From contig CAJXRP010000017.1 of assembly GCA_913060495.1 (NCBI GenBank), forward strand, positions 1 to 64,000: a stretch of DNA of 64,000 bases, read 5' to 3'. Below are positions 18,730-27,716 of this stretch, piece by piece (the stretch's first letter is position 1; each line of letters begins with the position of its first letter). The stretch comes from an uncultured Gammaproteobacteria bacterium. GTDB taxonomy: Bacteria > Pseudomonadota > Gammaproteobacteria > Pseudomonadales > Pseudohongiellaceae. The notes under the pieces are model-generated. The model ran no database searches and was not told the origin of the DNA. It saw only the letters and a program-made list of their open reading frames with translations. Position numbers and translations under genes: made by a program.

Positions 18730-20067
18730 CTATCCCGATCCCCCTCCATAAGTGATCAGCAAGACAATCAAGAACAGGAATATGCTGGTCATTATGGTTG
18801 TATCAAGAATCCCAAGCGTATGATCTTCTTCCAGCAAGGAAGAAAGAGTATAGAAAGTGGGAAAGAGAAAAAGTAATAAAAATATATTCGGTGTAGAAAA
18901 TTGTAGCGGCAGCTCTGGATGAGTCGGATCTAGGACGCCTTGATAAAGAGCGATGCATAGTAGAGTAAAAGGCAGCACTAGAAACATAACTTGCGTAATA
19001 CCGCCAAATGCATTCGCCAAAGCGATTCCATATTCACGCTTACGGTGCGACTGCCAAAGAATCACGTACTCACTCATGCCGGCAAACAAAGCCAAAACCA
19101 GCGCGGTGAGAATCGGATTGATCTCAAGATCCTGAAGCATGGTGCTGGCAAAACCGGATATTTCATGGCCGCCGATAAAGGCGCCAAAGATACCCGCAAT
19201 GAAGAGCGCCGTGATAACAGGGAAAGAGCTAGGCTTTACATTTTCGTAGACCAGATCGAGTCGCTGTTCGATGTCTTCTTCAGACATCGATAGATTTTCT
19301 CTAACCTCTGCCTCTTCCTTTGCATAGCTAGTTAGTAGTTTGTATAGGTATACCCCGAATATGCTAAGAAGGATAAAACTGATAAAAATCAAATCGGCTA
19401 CGCTGAAACCGTTCTTGGATTCCGGCGTAGAATTAAGGGTCAACATAACCAGGCCAAGGATCAGTCCCATGGCACCCCCTCCAATCAGAATCTGCGTACC
19501 AGCCTCAGTAATTGGAGCGGGCATCAGGAATTTCCCCTCCTTATCTTTAGGTAAGAAATAAGAATAAAGGCTAAACACCAGTGCGTTATTATAGATCGTC
19601 ACTACGCCGATGGTAAAAGCCGTGATTGGGCTAATAGGCACGACGAAGGCAATAACTACGAGTTCTGGTGCGGTTGATAGTATCTCCGCAAGCGTGCCCG
19701 CGATGTAGTGATTCCAATGGAATCGTGCGGCTAAGCGCTCGGTAGCTGAAACCAATATTTCACAAGCAGCCACCAATATAGTGAGCCCTATAAAAAGCTT
19801 TATGGCGGCCTGCGGGTAAGGCGATAGCTCCACAAGAAGTGAATCGAACAGCAGGGTTAATAACCAAAGCATCAAGCCTAGCAGCAAGCGCCAGAACCAA
19901 GAGGGAATACCCATCAAATGTGACTTGTGACCTAGCTGAACAACTGAGAGCCGCTGTGGATCGATTCCTGTTCGAAGCAGCTTGGTATCCACGTCGGCAT
20001 CGGTGCTGGCGGAAGAAAACCCCGCCGCAGCGATATCACCAGTATCATTCGTTTTATTATCGGACAT
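18730..20067 (-). CDS. Sodium/calcium exchanger family membrane protein
   Basis: 445 residues with about 11 membrane helices. Two inverted Na_Ca_ex repeats are visible: the alpha-1 motif near GTLAEILSTAPELVV and the alpha-2 motif near AGMSEYVILWQS. Both keep the acidic and Ser/Thr-Pro positions that bind cations. A hydrophilic central loop (about 235-270, EEAEVRENLSMSEEDIEQ) is rich in acidic residues and may be regulatory. It likely exchanges Ca2+ or another cation for Na+ or H+. It is 89 bp downstream of the SulP gene on the same strand and could be cotranscribed. Confidence 0.82.
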   Translation of the reverse strand: MSDNKTNDTGDIAAAGFSSASTDADVDTKLLRTGIDPQRLSVVQLGHKSHLMGIPSWFWRLLLGLMLWLLTLLFDSLLVELSPYPQAAIKLFIGLTILVAACEILVSATERLAARFHWNHYIAGTLAEILSTAPELVVIAFVVPISPITAFTIGVVTIYNNALVFSLYSYFLPKDKEGKFLMPAPITEAGTQILIGGGAMGLILGLVMLTLNSTPESKNGFSVADLIFISFILLSIFGVYLYKLLTSYAKEEAEVRENLSMSEEDIEQRLDLVYENVKPSSFPVITALFIAGIFGAFIGGHEISGFASTMLQDLEINPILTALVLALFAGMSEYVILWQSHRKREYGIALANAFGGITQVMFLVLPFTLLCIALYQGVLDPTHPELPLQFSTPNIFLLLFLFPTFYTLSSLLEEDHTLGILDTTIMTSIFLFLIVLLITYGGGSG

Positions 20068-20156
20068 TTGTACTTTATCCAGACTAGCTCGGCCACGGAA
20101 GAAACTCAGCTTCTCCTAATGATCCGCTTAAAAAATTGATCTCTATCAGCTACCGG

Positions 20157-21872
20157 TTAAGAGTGTTTGCTCAATTCGGTGAACGCCTGATGCTGTGTTA
20201 GAAAGAGCTTTCCACTCAACTCCTCAATAAAGTAAGCACGTTGTAACTTATCCAACACCGGCCCCTTCACTTCTGACAAGTGTAATAAAACTCCCCTTTC
20301 CTGAAGTCGCCTATTTATCTCCATCAGGCTTTCCAATGCACTGAAGTCAACTTCATTGACGGCACTACATACCAGGACTACATGTGTAATTCTTTCATCT
20401 TCAGCAACTCGCCCGTAGATTAATTCCTCCAGCATACTCGCATTCGCGAAGAATAGACTCTCATCGACACGAAGGTTAATAATATTAGGAAACGTCTTCA
20501 CCTTGTAGCGCAGGATATTTCGGAAATGTTCAGTCCCCTCCACCAATCCAACCTCAGCAACGTGAGGTCGAGCCGTACGATATAGGTGTAAACCAATAGA
20601 AATAAGCACGCCACTACTGACGCCAACCTCTACTCCAAACCCGAGAGTTAGAAACAGAGTCGCCATTACCGAACCCCAATCCCTCTTCGAGAAGCGCCAG
20701 GTCTTCTTGATAATCGAAAAATCTATAAGCGACAATACCGCCACAATAATTGTCCCTGCCAGAGCTGCTTTCGGCAGATAATACAGATAGGGAGTCAGAA
20801 ACATTGCTACGAGCGCAATGAGGCCTGCTGTCAGCAAGCTCGCAACCTGTGTGCGTGCGCCGGCATCAAAGTTCACAACCGAGCGTGAAAACCCTCCCGT
20901 TACCGGAAATGCCCCCGATACAGCGGCCGCCAAGTTTGCACCACCTAAGGCGATCAGTTCTCGGTCGTTATCCACTCCCTCACGGCGCTTAGCCCCTAAG
21001 GATCTTCCGACCGAGATAGATTCCACATAGCCAATGATCGAAATCAATGCTGCCGGCATCAGTAATTCCCGGGCAAGCTGTATCGAGAAAGAAGGCAAGG
21101 CCAGAGCAGGTACGCCGGCAGGAATATCACCAACCACAGCCACCGCCCTACTCTCAAGGTCGAATCCAAGCACTAACAGAATAGTCGTAATAACACCCAG
21201 CACCGGAGCGGTCCTGGTCAGAAGCGCTGCGCTATGGGCAGAAATACCCAATCGCATAAGGCAAGCAACGCCCCATTGCCGACTCGCTAGCAAAAATGCG
21301 ATCACACCCAAACCTAGAGCAAGCGTAAAGAAATTAGTATCTGCCGTATTTGCATACAGAGTAGGAAGCAACTCGATGAGGTTGTCACCGCTATTGTCTA
21401 CTCCAAGTAGGTGCTTGAACTGACTAACAGCAATGACTATTGCCGAAGCAGTCACGAAAGCCTGAACGACGGAATGGGAAAGAAAATTGGCAACAACACC
21501 GAGACGAAGAATTCCACAGGCTAACAGCATTGCACCGGAAAGCGTCGCTAAGGTAATTGCTGCAGAAAGATAGTCGCCAGTTCCCTGCTCTGCCACATCG
21601 GCAAGTGCAGCAGCAGTCATAAGCGATGTGATTGCCACGGGACCAACAGACAGGGTGCTGCTGGTACCAAGAAGGGCATACAAGACAAGCGGCAATATAC
21701 TCGCGTAGAGACCGACTTCTGCCGGCATACCGGCAAGCAACGCATAGGCCAAGGATTGCGGAATCAACATAATAGCCACAATGACTGCGGCTATTACATC
21801 ACCAAAGAAATGTTCCCTATCATAGCGACTAGCTCGTGGGATCGATGGTAGCAGAATCGGTAGGCTTAACAT
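20157..21872 (-). CDS. SulP-family anion transporter with STAS domain
   Basis: 571 residues. The transmembrane core (about 20-400, with the sulfate-transporter signature around LIPQSLAYALLAG) is followed by a cytosolic STAS domain (about 440-560, VDFSALESLMEINRRL). Its ATG overlaps the TGA of the DUF442-SQR gene by one base (TGATG), so it is translationally coupled to sulfide oxidation. In this context, export or uptake of sulfite, sulfate or thiosulfate is a reasonable inference. SulP proteins also carry bicarbonate, so the substrate is not certain. Confidence 0.88.
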   Translation of the reverse strand: MLSLPILLPSIPRASRYDREHFFGDVIAAVIVAIMLIPQSLAYALLAGMPAEVGLYASILPLVLYALLGTSSTLSVGPVAITSLMTAAALADVAEQGTGDYLSAAITLATLSGAMLLACGILRLGVVANFLSHSVVQAFVTASAIVIAVSQFKHLLGVDNSGDNLIELLPTLYANTADTNFFTLALGLGVIAFLLASRQWGVACLMRLGISAHSAALLTRTAPVLGVITTILLVLGFDLESRAVAVVGDIPAGVPALALPSFSIQLARELLMPAALISIIGYVESISVGRSLGAKRREGVDNDRELIALGGANLAAAVSGAFPVTGGFSRSVVNFDAGARTQVASLLTAGLIALVAMFLTPYLYYLPKAALAGTIIVAVLSLIDFSIIKKTWRFSKRDWGSVMATLFLTLGFGVEVGVSSGVLISIGLHLYRTARPHVAEVGLVEGTEHFRNILRYKVKTFPNIINLRVDESLFFANASMLEELIYGRVAEDERITHVVLVCSAVNEVDFSALESLMEINRRLQERGVLLHLSEVKGPVLDKLQRAYFIEELSGKLFLTQHQAFTELSKHS

Positions 21873-23581
21873 CAGCCTCGCAACTTCTCCAAGTCAGCAG
21901 GTCCAGCCATCCATTCTCGCCCCTTCAGCATCGCATGCCAATAAATCCCGGGCAGAAGATCCTTCTTTAACATCCAAGCTGCGCGAGTTGGTTGCGTGCC
22001 TTTAATCACCCAAGAAGGAAAGGTGGGAATAATTTTCCCACCATAGCCAAACTCGGCTAAAACTATTTTTCCTTTCTCCACTGTTAGCGGGCAAGAACCG
22101 TATCCGTCATAACCGGCTCGCAATGAATTACCCTTCAGCGTATCGACAATATTCTGCGCGACGACTGGAACCTGCTTCCGCACTGCAGCCATAGTTTTCG
22201 CATTAGGCGTATTCATCACGTCACCGAGGCCCCATACGTTATCGAAACGAGTATGACGCAGGCTAAACTGATCAACTTCGAGCCATCCGCCGTCCCCAGC
22301 CAGCTTGCTGTTGGCGACAAAGTCGGGGGCGCGTTGTGGTGGACACACATGAATCATGTCGAAAGGCTTGGCAATTTGCTCACCCTCCTTCTCTCCCGAC
22401 GTGACTTTAAAGTAAGCGACCTTCTCGTCGCTGTCTATTGCTTCGAGGTTGTGAAAGTAATCCACATTTACCTCATAACGGTCTATATACGATTGAAGGG
22501 CAGGAACATAGTCACTTACACCGAATAGGACACCACCTGCATTACAGAAATCGACATTAATACTATTCAGTACATTATTTCGTAGCCAATGGTCACAGGA
22601 TAAATAGAGCGCCTTCTGAGGTGCCCCCGCGCACTTAATAGGCATGGGTGGCTGCGTGAAAAGCGCCTTTCCTTGCTTCAAATTGTTAACTAGATCCCAA
22701 GTATAGGGCGCATGCTCAAAGGAATAATTCGATGTAACACCGTTCTTTCCTAGCGACTGCTTAAGCCCATCAATAGCATCCCAATCCAACTTAAGTCCTG
22801 CAGCTACTATTAGATGCTGATAACTCACTCGACTACCGTCATCCATCTCAACTTCATTTTCATCGGGATGAAATCCACTTACAGCCTGTTTAATCCAACT
22901 TACATTACTAGGAATCAAATCCTGCATCTGCCGCTTGGTCGATTTAACATCGAACACGCCACCACCAACCATGGTCCAACCCGGCTGGTAGTAATGCACT
23001 TCTGCGGGATCGATAAGTGCGATACGTAGCCCACGATCACGCTTCTGCAAACTGGCGGCTGCCGCTATACCACCGGAACCCGCCCCAACAATGACAATGT
23101 CATAGGCAGGGGTCGCAGTAGTGTTCGGGCTTGTAACTTGCTCTTCATTACTCATAGATTTCTTTACACCTTCATAATACGGATCAATAGTTTCTGTTAC
23201 GGCGATGCCCACCTTTTCGGCCTGCTGCAAAATTTCTTCCTTCGGCAATCCGCGGCTAGCATGGGCGGCTGCGTACAAATTGAAAGATCTGCTTCCGCTA
23301 CGACAGAATGCATGCATGCGCATACCACCCTCCTGCAACCGAATCATTTCTGCTACTTGAGTTGCCTCTATCGCGCCTGGCTTGAAGGGAATGCTAATTG
23401 CTTCGATTCCACAGGCTGCAGCCGCAGCGGCCAAGTCAGCAAACAGCGGCTGATCGGCTACTTCGCTGTCGGGACGATTGCAAACGATGAGCTCCACTCC
23501 CTCTTGCAGGAGTCCCTCCATGTCTGACACTTCTAGCTGTCCCGAAATACTAAGCTGATCGTTTATCTTAATCAATTTCAT
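21872..23581 (-). CDS. Fusion of DUF442 sulfurtransferase/phosphatase-like domain and sulfide:quinone reductase-like flavoprotein
   Basis: 569 residues from ATG 23581, preferred because GGGAACGGA lies upstream. An ORF extension to 23617 is less likely. Residues 1-130 form a DUF442 (TIGR01244-like) domain with a P-loop-like CRSGSRS. After a linker, an FAD-binding Rossmann motif (VIVGAGSGGIAAA) starts a sulfide:quinone oxidoreductase-like domain with cysteines in CAGAPQKALYLSCDHW and DFCNAGG that are candidates for sulfide chemistry. It would oxidise sulfide to persulfide at the membrane and pass electrons to quinone. The fused domain may hand the sulfane sulfur to the dioxygenase encoded just upstream. 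It sits third in the sigma-54 operon. Confidence 0.85.
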   Translation of the reverse strand: MKLIKINDQLSISGQLEVSDMEGLLQEGVELIVCNRPDSEVADQPLFADLAAAAAACGIEAISIPFKPGAIEATQVAEMIRLQEGGMRMHAFCRSGSRSFNLYAAAHASRGLPKEEILQQAEKVGIAVTETIDPYYEGVKKSMSNEEQVTSPNTTATPAYDIVIVGAGSGGIAAAASLQKRDRGLRIALIDPAEVHYYQPGWTMVGGGVFDVKSTKRQMQDLIPSNVSWIKQAVSGFHPDENEVEMDDGSRVSYQHLIVAAGLKLDWDAIDGLKQSLGKNGVTSNYSFEHAPYTWDLVNNLKQGKALFTQPPMPIKCAGAPQKALYLSCDHWLRNNVLNSINVDFCNAGGVLFGVSDYVPALQSYIDRYEVNVDYFHNLEAIDSDEKVAYFKVTSGEKEGEQIAKPFDMIHVCPPQRAPDFVANSKLAGDGGWLEVDQFSLRHTRFDNVWGLGDVMNTPNAKTMAAVRKQVPVVAQNIVDTLKGNSLRAGYDGYGSCPLTVEKGKIVLAEFGYGGKIIPTFPSWVIKGTQPTRAAWMLKKDLLPGIYWHAMLKGREWMAGPADLEKLRG

Positions 23582-23643
23582 GATTCCGTTCCCTTGGTAT
23601 TTTTGAGCTCTGTTCATTACCGAGCCCCGTCTATTTCCTAACC

Positions 23644-24540
23644 CTAGCGTAATGCATCTAGCGGAAGTTTCAGATAGATCCTACCGTCATCTTCCGCTTC
23701 AGGAAGGTGACCCGCACGCATATTCACCTGCAGTGAAGGTAGGATCAGATGTGGCACATCGAGAGTTTTGTCCCGTGCTTCCCGCATCGATACAAATTCG
23801 GATTCAATAACTTCGGCGTTAACGTGAATATTGTTTTCCAACTGCTCCTTCACCGTAGTCTGATATTCAAGATCCCTGCCTTCCCCGTAGTCATGGCACA
23901 TGTAGATGGCACTATGAGCAGGCAAGGACAAAATCTTCTTGATCGATTGAAACAAGATTGTAGCATCGCCGCCTGGGAAATCAGCCCGCGCCGTTCCCGC
24001 ATCCGGCATGAAGATCGTATCGCCCGCAAATACTGCGTCACCTATCACATGAGTCATGCAGGCAGGGGTATGACCAGGCGTATGAATCGCATAGGCTTGC
24101 AGATTTCCGATACTGTATTTTTCACCGTCAGTGAATAGATGATCAAATTGTGAACCATCAGGCTTAAACTCAGGCCCAGCATTGAAAACACTCCCGAACA
24201 CTTCTTGAACGACGGCTACCTTGTCGCCGATTGCTATTTTCCCACCGAGACGCTCTTGTAAATAGGGAGCTGCCGAGAGGTGATCAGCATGCACATGGCT
24301 CTCAATTATCCATTCGACTTTTAAGTTCTTTTCTTCGACATATTGAATAATCGACAGCGCGCTCTTGTAGTCAACATTTCCCGACGCCATATCGAAATTC
24401 AAGACCGAATCTATGATTGCACAGGAATTTGATGTTGGGTCGCTTACTACATAGGAGAAAGTATTTGAATCCTCTTCAAAGAAGGGAACAACCTTCGGTT
24501 GTACTGTGCCAGATTGATTCCCAGCATTGCTGTTATTCAT
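23644..24540 (-). CDS. Metallo-beta-lactamase-fold persulfide dioxygenase (ETHE1/Blh-like)
   Basis: 298 residues. The MBL metal motif reads HVHADHLSAA, followed by HTPGHTPAC, GDTIFMPDAG and the distal MCHDYG. This matches ETHE1/PDO-type enzymes that hold one ferrous iron on two His and one Asp and oxidise glutathione persulfide to sulfite. It precedes the SQR fusion by 62 bp in the same transcription unit, the usual pairing for sulfide detoxification. The loop after the metal site (ARADFPGGDA) is of the persulfide dioxygenase type, not glyoxalase II. Confidence 0.87.
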   Translation of the reverse strand: MNNSNAGNQSGTVQPKVVPFFEEDSNTFSYVVSDPTSNSCAIIDSVLNFDMASGNVDYKSALSIIQYVEEKNLKVEWIIESHVHADHLSAAPYLQERLGGKIAIGDKVAVVQEVFGSVFNAGPEFKPDGSQFDHLFTDGEKYSIGNLQAYAIHTPGHTPACMTHVIGDAVFAGDTIFMPDAGTARADFPGGDATILFQSIKKILSLPAHSAIYMCHDYGEGRDLEYQTTVKEQLENNIHVNAEVIESEFVSMREARDKTLDVPHLILPSLQVNMRAGHLPEAEDDGRIYLKLPLDALR

Positions 24541-24585
24541 ACTCGTAACTCCGTGAATTCTAGAACGTAGTGTACACCTGCTGTT

Positions 24586-24675
24586 TTAGACTATTACGGT
24601 CCAGATCATAAAACACACAAGCGCAGTAACAACAGGAACTGTCATCAAGTAGACCATGTTTTTTACAGTAATCAT
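24586..24675 (-). CDS. 29-residue membrane peptide leading the sulfide operon
   Basis: ATG at 24675 with AGAGGA nine bases upstream, stop TAA at 24586. After MITVKN nearly the whole chain is hydrophobic (VYLMTVPVVTALVCFMIWTV), so it is a single membrane helix. It is the first ORF after the sigma-54 promoter at 24763-24779 and lies 45 bp before the persulfide dioxygenase gene. It could be a small accessory subunit or anchor for the SQR, or a translated leader. No homologue is known to me. Confidence 0.6.
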   Translation of the reverse strand: MITVKNMVYLMTVPVVTALVCFMIWTVIV

Positions 24676-24762
24676 CGTAGTTAATCCTCTATTAAATTTT
24701 TCATGTATTTCAGGCTTCCCAACAGAGAGCCTGACAGTAGCCTTTTACTCTATCTTTACATT

Positions 24763-24779
24763 TGCACAGCCCATGCCAA
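24763..24779 (-). promoter_or_regulatory. Sigma-54 (-24/-12) promoter of the sulfide operon
   Basis: On the minus strand TTGGCATGGGCTGTGCA matches the consensus YTGGCACGRNNNTTGCW except at two places. The invariant GG and GC are kept at exactly 12-bp spacing. Predicted transcription start near 24752, giving a leader of about 77 nt before the 29-residue ORF. The divergent neighbour encodes a sigma-54 activator, which supports the call strongly. Confidence 0.85.
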
Positions 24780-24880
24780 GTTCAGTATTATTCTCTATCT
24801 AACTGATAGTAATAGATTAATTAGAAATAAGAGAGATTCCCCCATCCAGTACTTGCACGGTATTGCCATTTTTGTCATAG

Positions 24881-24903
24881 TATTTAGTCACTTTTGACAA
24901 ATA
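24881..24903. promoter_or_regulatory. Candidate upstream activating site for the FisR-type regulator
   Basis: Interrupted inverted repeat TATTT-A-GTCA-CTTT-TGAC-AAATA, arms matching except for one extra base. It is about 110 bp upstream of the sigma-54 promoter, the normal distance for an enhancer site, and just before the regulator gene, so it may also autoregulate it. Confidence 0.5.
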
Positions 24904-24915
24904 TGAAGTATACCT

Positions 24916-26238
24916 GTGAACCTTATCGCCAGTGACCAGAAGCTAGCCATGGGCGAGATCCTCGATGGTTTCGATTGCCCCGCAATCCTTGTGTCCGCCG
25001 AATACGAAATTCTCGCAACCAATAGAGAGTACGAAGACTCGTTCGGAGCCATCGACTTCCAACATACGAATCGCTGTTATGAAATATCACATGGCTACAA
25101 TAAACCGTGCGATCAGGCTGGGGAAGATTGCCCCCTAGGGGCGGCCAAAGCATCTGGACATAAAGAAAGAGTACTCCACATTCATCAGACTCCCCGCGGA
25201 CGGGAACACGTAGATGTTGAGATGCTTCCTATCCACAACCGCGAAGGCAAATTAATCTACTTCGTTGAACTATTGCACCCGGTCCCTCTCGCGAGTGGCG
25301 TTAGCTCTGCCATGGAAATGGTCGGTGAGAGTGAGATTTTTCAGAAGATGGTCTCCAAAATTGCTCGCGTCGGAAGCAGCGAGGCATCTGTTCTACTACT
25401 CGGAGAATCCGGAACCGGCAAAGAGCTGGCAGCTCGAGCCATACATATGGCGAGTGCTCGCAAAGACAAAGCGCTTGTTTCTCTTGAGTGCGCAGGCTTA
25501 ACCGACTCGCTTTTTGAGAGCGAGTTATTCGGTCATATAAAAGGCGCCTTCACCGGAGCGATCAATACCAAAAAAGGATTAGTGGAACTTGCTAACGGCG
25601 GGACACTCTTCCTCGATGAGATCGGAGATATTCCACTGCCTATGCAGGTAAAGCTGCTGCGCCTTATCGAGACTGGCACGTTCCGACCCCTGGGCAGTTC
25701 GGAAGTACGTACTTCCGACTTTCGCCTGATCTGCGCGACCCACAAGAACCTCTACGAGATGGTTAGAACCGGCGAGTTCCGCGCCGATCTCTACTATCGT
25801 ATCAACGTGTTTCCTATTCTGCTGCCCTCCTTGGCTGAGCGTACCGCTGACATACCTCTAATCGCAAAGTCACTACTGTCCAAGCTAGATCCTACCGGCG
25901 ACTACCACTTCACCAGCAAGGCAACACGCAAATTGCAGACACTCGAATATCCAGGAAACATCAGAGAACTACGCAACCTAATTAGCCGCGCCTTGGTAAT
26001 GGCAGACACCAACGTTATCGATCAACAAGTCATAGAGCTCGCACTTGAAGACGCGCCTGATCGCATCACGCTATCTCCCATCGAAAGAATTGATAACGGT
26101 ACGCAATGGGTAGACCTTAAGACCCAGGAGAAGCGTTATTTGTCAGAGCTAATGGATGCACATCAAGGTAGCAAAGAAGTCGTAGCAAAAATTCTCGGCA
26201 TTAGCACACGCTCGCTCTATCGCAAGCTGGAAGATTAA
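24916..26238 (+). CDS. FisR-type sigma-54-dependent activator sensing reactive sulfur
   Basis: 440 residues. The N-terminal sensor region (1-120, PAS-like) has cysteines C54, C65 and C72, with the same spacing as the three conserved cysteines reported for FisR (C53, C64, C71 from memory). In FisR, sulfane sulfur modifies them and switches on sulfide oxidation genes. The AAA+ domain (about 135-365) has Walker A GESGTGKE, the sigma-54 contact loop GAFTGA and Walker B TLFLDE. A Fis-type helix-turn-helix ends the protein (GSKEVVAKILGISTRSLYRKL). It is divergent from the sulfide operon. GTG start at 24916. An ATG 12 codons later is possible but would shift the cysteine numbering. Confidence 0.9.
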   Translation: MNLIASDQKLAMGEILDGFDCPAILVSAEYEILATNREYEDSFGAIDFQHTNRCYEISHGYNKPCDQAGEDCPLGAAKASGHKERVLHIHQTPRGREHVDVEMLPIHNREGKLIYFVELLHPVPLASGVSSAMEMVGESEIFQKMVSKIARVGSSEASVLLLGESGTGKELAARAIHMASARKDKALVSLECAGLTDSLFESELFGHIKGAFTGAINTKKGLVELANGGTLFLDEIGDIPLPMQVKLLRLIETGTFRPLGSSEVRTSDFRLICATHKNLYEMVRTGEFRADLYYRINVFPILLPSLAERTADIPLIAKSLLSKLDPTGDYHFTSKATRKLQTLEYPGNIRELRNLISRALVMADTNVIDQQVIELALEDAPDRITLSPIERIDNGTQWVDLKTQEKRYLSELMDAHQGSKEVVAKILGISTRSLYRKLED

Positions 26239-26272
26239 GATCGCGTCAAAATTTCTTGCCGCGATCTCTTTT
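26239..26272 (+). terminator. Probable terminator of the FisR-type gene
   Basis: Perfect 7-bp arms GATCGCG (26239-26245) and CGCGATC (26260-26266) with a 14-base loop are followed by TCTTTT. It begins at the stop codon of the activator gene. Confidence 0.5.
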
Positions 26273-26307
26273 CACCAATACCGGCACCTAGCAAAACCTT
26301 CCTCCCT

Positions 26308-26326
26308 CCAATCACTGCGTGATTGG
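26308..26326. repeat. 19-bp palindrome upstream of the RND operon
   Basis: CCAATCACTGCGTGATTGG: 8-bp perfect arms around TGC. It lies 50 bp before the PmrA-like box of the efflux operon, with no T tract after it, so an operator is more likely than a terminator. The binding protein is unknown. Confidence 0.45.
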
Positions 26327-26376
26327 GAAATGTTCTCATTCGCGTTCGCAACAATTCCAATCAATAATTTTTGAAC

Positions 26377-26409
26377 GCTAAGATTTCCTTAAGCATTCAT
26401 TGACATAAT
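26377..26409 (+). promoter_or_regulatory. PmrA-like box and -10 element of the RND efflux operon
   Basis: Half-sites GCTAAG (26377-26382, degenerate) and CTTAAG (26388-26393) are separated by five bases. CATAAT, five of six matches to the -10 consensus, starts exactly 10 bases after the box (26404-26409). The same geometry occurs at 40599-40631 and 42186-42218. Predicted start near 26416 gives a leader of about 55 nt. Confidence 0.65.
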
Positions 26410-26471
26410 TCAAGTTCCCTCCATTTGAGAGGTATATACTTGCCCAAATTACATAAAGAGTTTTACCAAAT

Positions 26472-27716
26472 ATGAAGCAAAGCACACGCCTATGGATGGC
26501 ATTCTGTCTTGCAGCACTCTTCTCCAGCTTCGCTACCGCACAGCCCGATCATGAGCCATTGCGTGCAAGCTCTGCGCTAAATTTTGAGGCCGTCTACCAA
26601 GCTGCTCTCGCAGCGGCACCTGAAGCACCCGCGAACACCGATCGCAAACAATTAGCCGAAAGCTACATCGCACTCGGTGAACGCTGGATCACCAACCGAC
26701 CAAGCTGGCAGGCAAACTATATTGACGACGGCCTGCTAGATGACAATGGCCTACGTGAAATAGAGGCAGGTGTTAGTGTGAACCTATGGCGCCCGGGTGA
26801 GCGATCACAAGCGCAATACCTTGGGTCCAGTTATCAGCAAAAAGCAGAAGCCTGGGAGCAGCATTTCAATTGGCTTATCGCCGGTAGAGTCCGCATGGCC
26901 CTTGCAGACAATACTCATGCAGAAACACTGCTAGTACTAGAGGGAGAAGCAACAAGAGAAGCTGAAAGATTGCTGGAAATCACTACATCACTCTTTGAGA
27001 CTGGCGCCTTGCCGGAACTCGATGTCCTTCAAGCCCGCAGCCTACTGCTAGAACAGCGCGAAAAAGAATTGCAGGCTCAAGCTATCTTGGTTGATGCTAA
27101 TCGCAGCTATTCAATACTAACAAATCTGAATATTCAGCCGAGCCAGCCCCATAAGGAACAACTCTCCTCGCTTGAGGAAATCCCCTTAGCTCACCCTTAT
27201 CTAAATTTGCTGCGCTCGGAAATAGACTTGGCGCAGGCGAATATCGATAGGACTAAGCGCCAGGCGCTGGGAAGCCCTAGTCTAACCTTGGGAGTTCGAC
27301 GCGAGCGCGGAATACGCCAACAACCCTATAACGACAGCTTTGGTGTCTCTGTTAACGTGCCGTTCGGCGGCTCCGCAGCCGTCTCCGCAAGCACCAGCTC
27401 CGCACGCTCCAATAAAGTCGACACTGAAATCCAGTTTGCCAAAGCGTTGCAACAGCTAACTGTCGAGCTACACGAAGTTGAACATGAGCTCTATCTCATC
27501 GAACAAACTCTAGACCTTGCTGCAGAACGCAACGACTTAAGTCAGCGCCACTGGGAAATGTCGCGCGCCGCCTTCGCGGCCGGTGAAAGCACACTTGCTC
27601 AAGTAGTCTTGGCTCAGCAACGCGCACAGTCCAGTTCCAAAAAACTGCAGCTCTTACAACTCGAGCAACAACGAAAAATTACAGAATTCAACCAAGTAGT
27701 TGGAGAAACTCCATGA
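26472..27716 (+). CDS. Outer-membrane factor of RND efflux (CzcC/CusC-like)
   Basis: 414 residues with a Sec signal peptide (1-23, ending ATAQ). Long amphipathic helices and the repeated coiled-coil region (about 135-215 and 330-410) match TolC-type outer-membrane channels of the CzcC size class. It has no lipobox. It opens a four-gene operon with 4-bp or 1-bp overlaps throughout. It would form the outer-membrane exit duct of the metal efflux complex. Confidence 0.85.
   Translation: MKQSTRLWMAFCLAALFSSFATAQPDHEPLRASSALNFEAVYQAALAAAPEAPANTDRKQLAESYIALGERWITNRPSWQANYIDDGLLDDNGLREIEAGVSVNLWRPGERSQAQYLGSSYQQKAEAWEQHFNWLIAGRVRMALADNTHAETLLVLEGEATREAERLLEITTSLFETGALPELDVLQARSLLLEQREKELQAQAILVDANRSYSILTNLNIQPSQPHKEQLSSLEEIPLAHPYLNLLRSEIDLAQANIDRTKRQALGSPSLTLGVRRERGIRQQPYNDSFGVSVNVPFGGSAAVSASTSSARSNKVDTEIQFAKALQQLTVELHEVEHELYLIEQTLDLAAERNDLSQRHWEMSRAAFAAGESTLAQVVLAQQRAQSSSKKLQLLQLEQQRKITEFNQVVGETP

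Noticed and set aside
18617..18754. 45-codon plus-strand ORF starting MPSKTSSSEY
   Set aside because: No ribosome binding site, ends inside the exchanger gene on the other strand, and has no hydrophobic or domain-like pattern.
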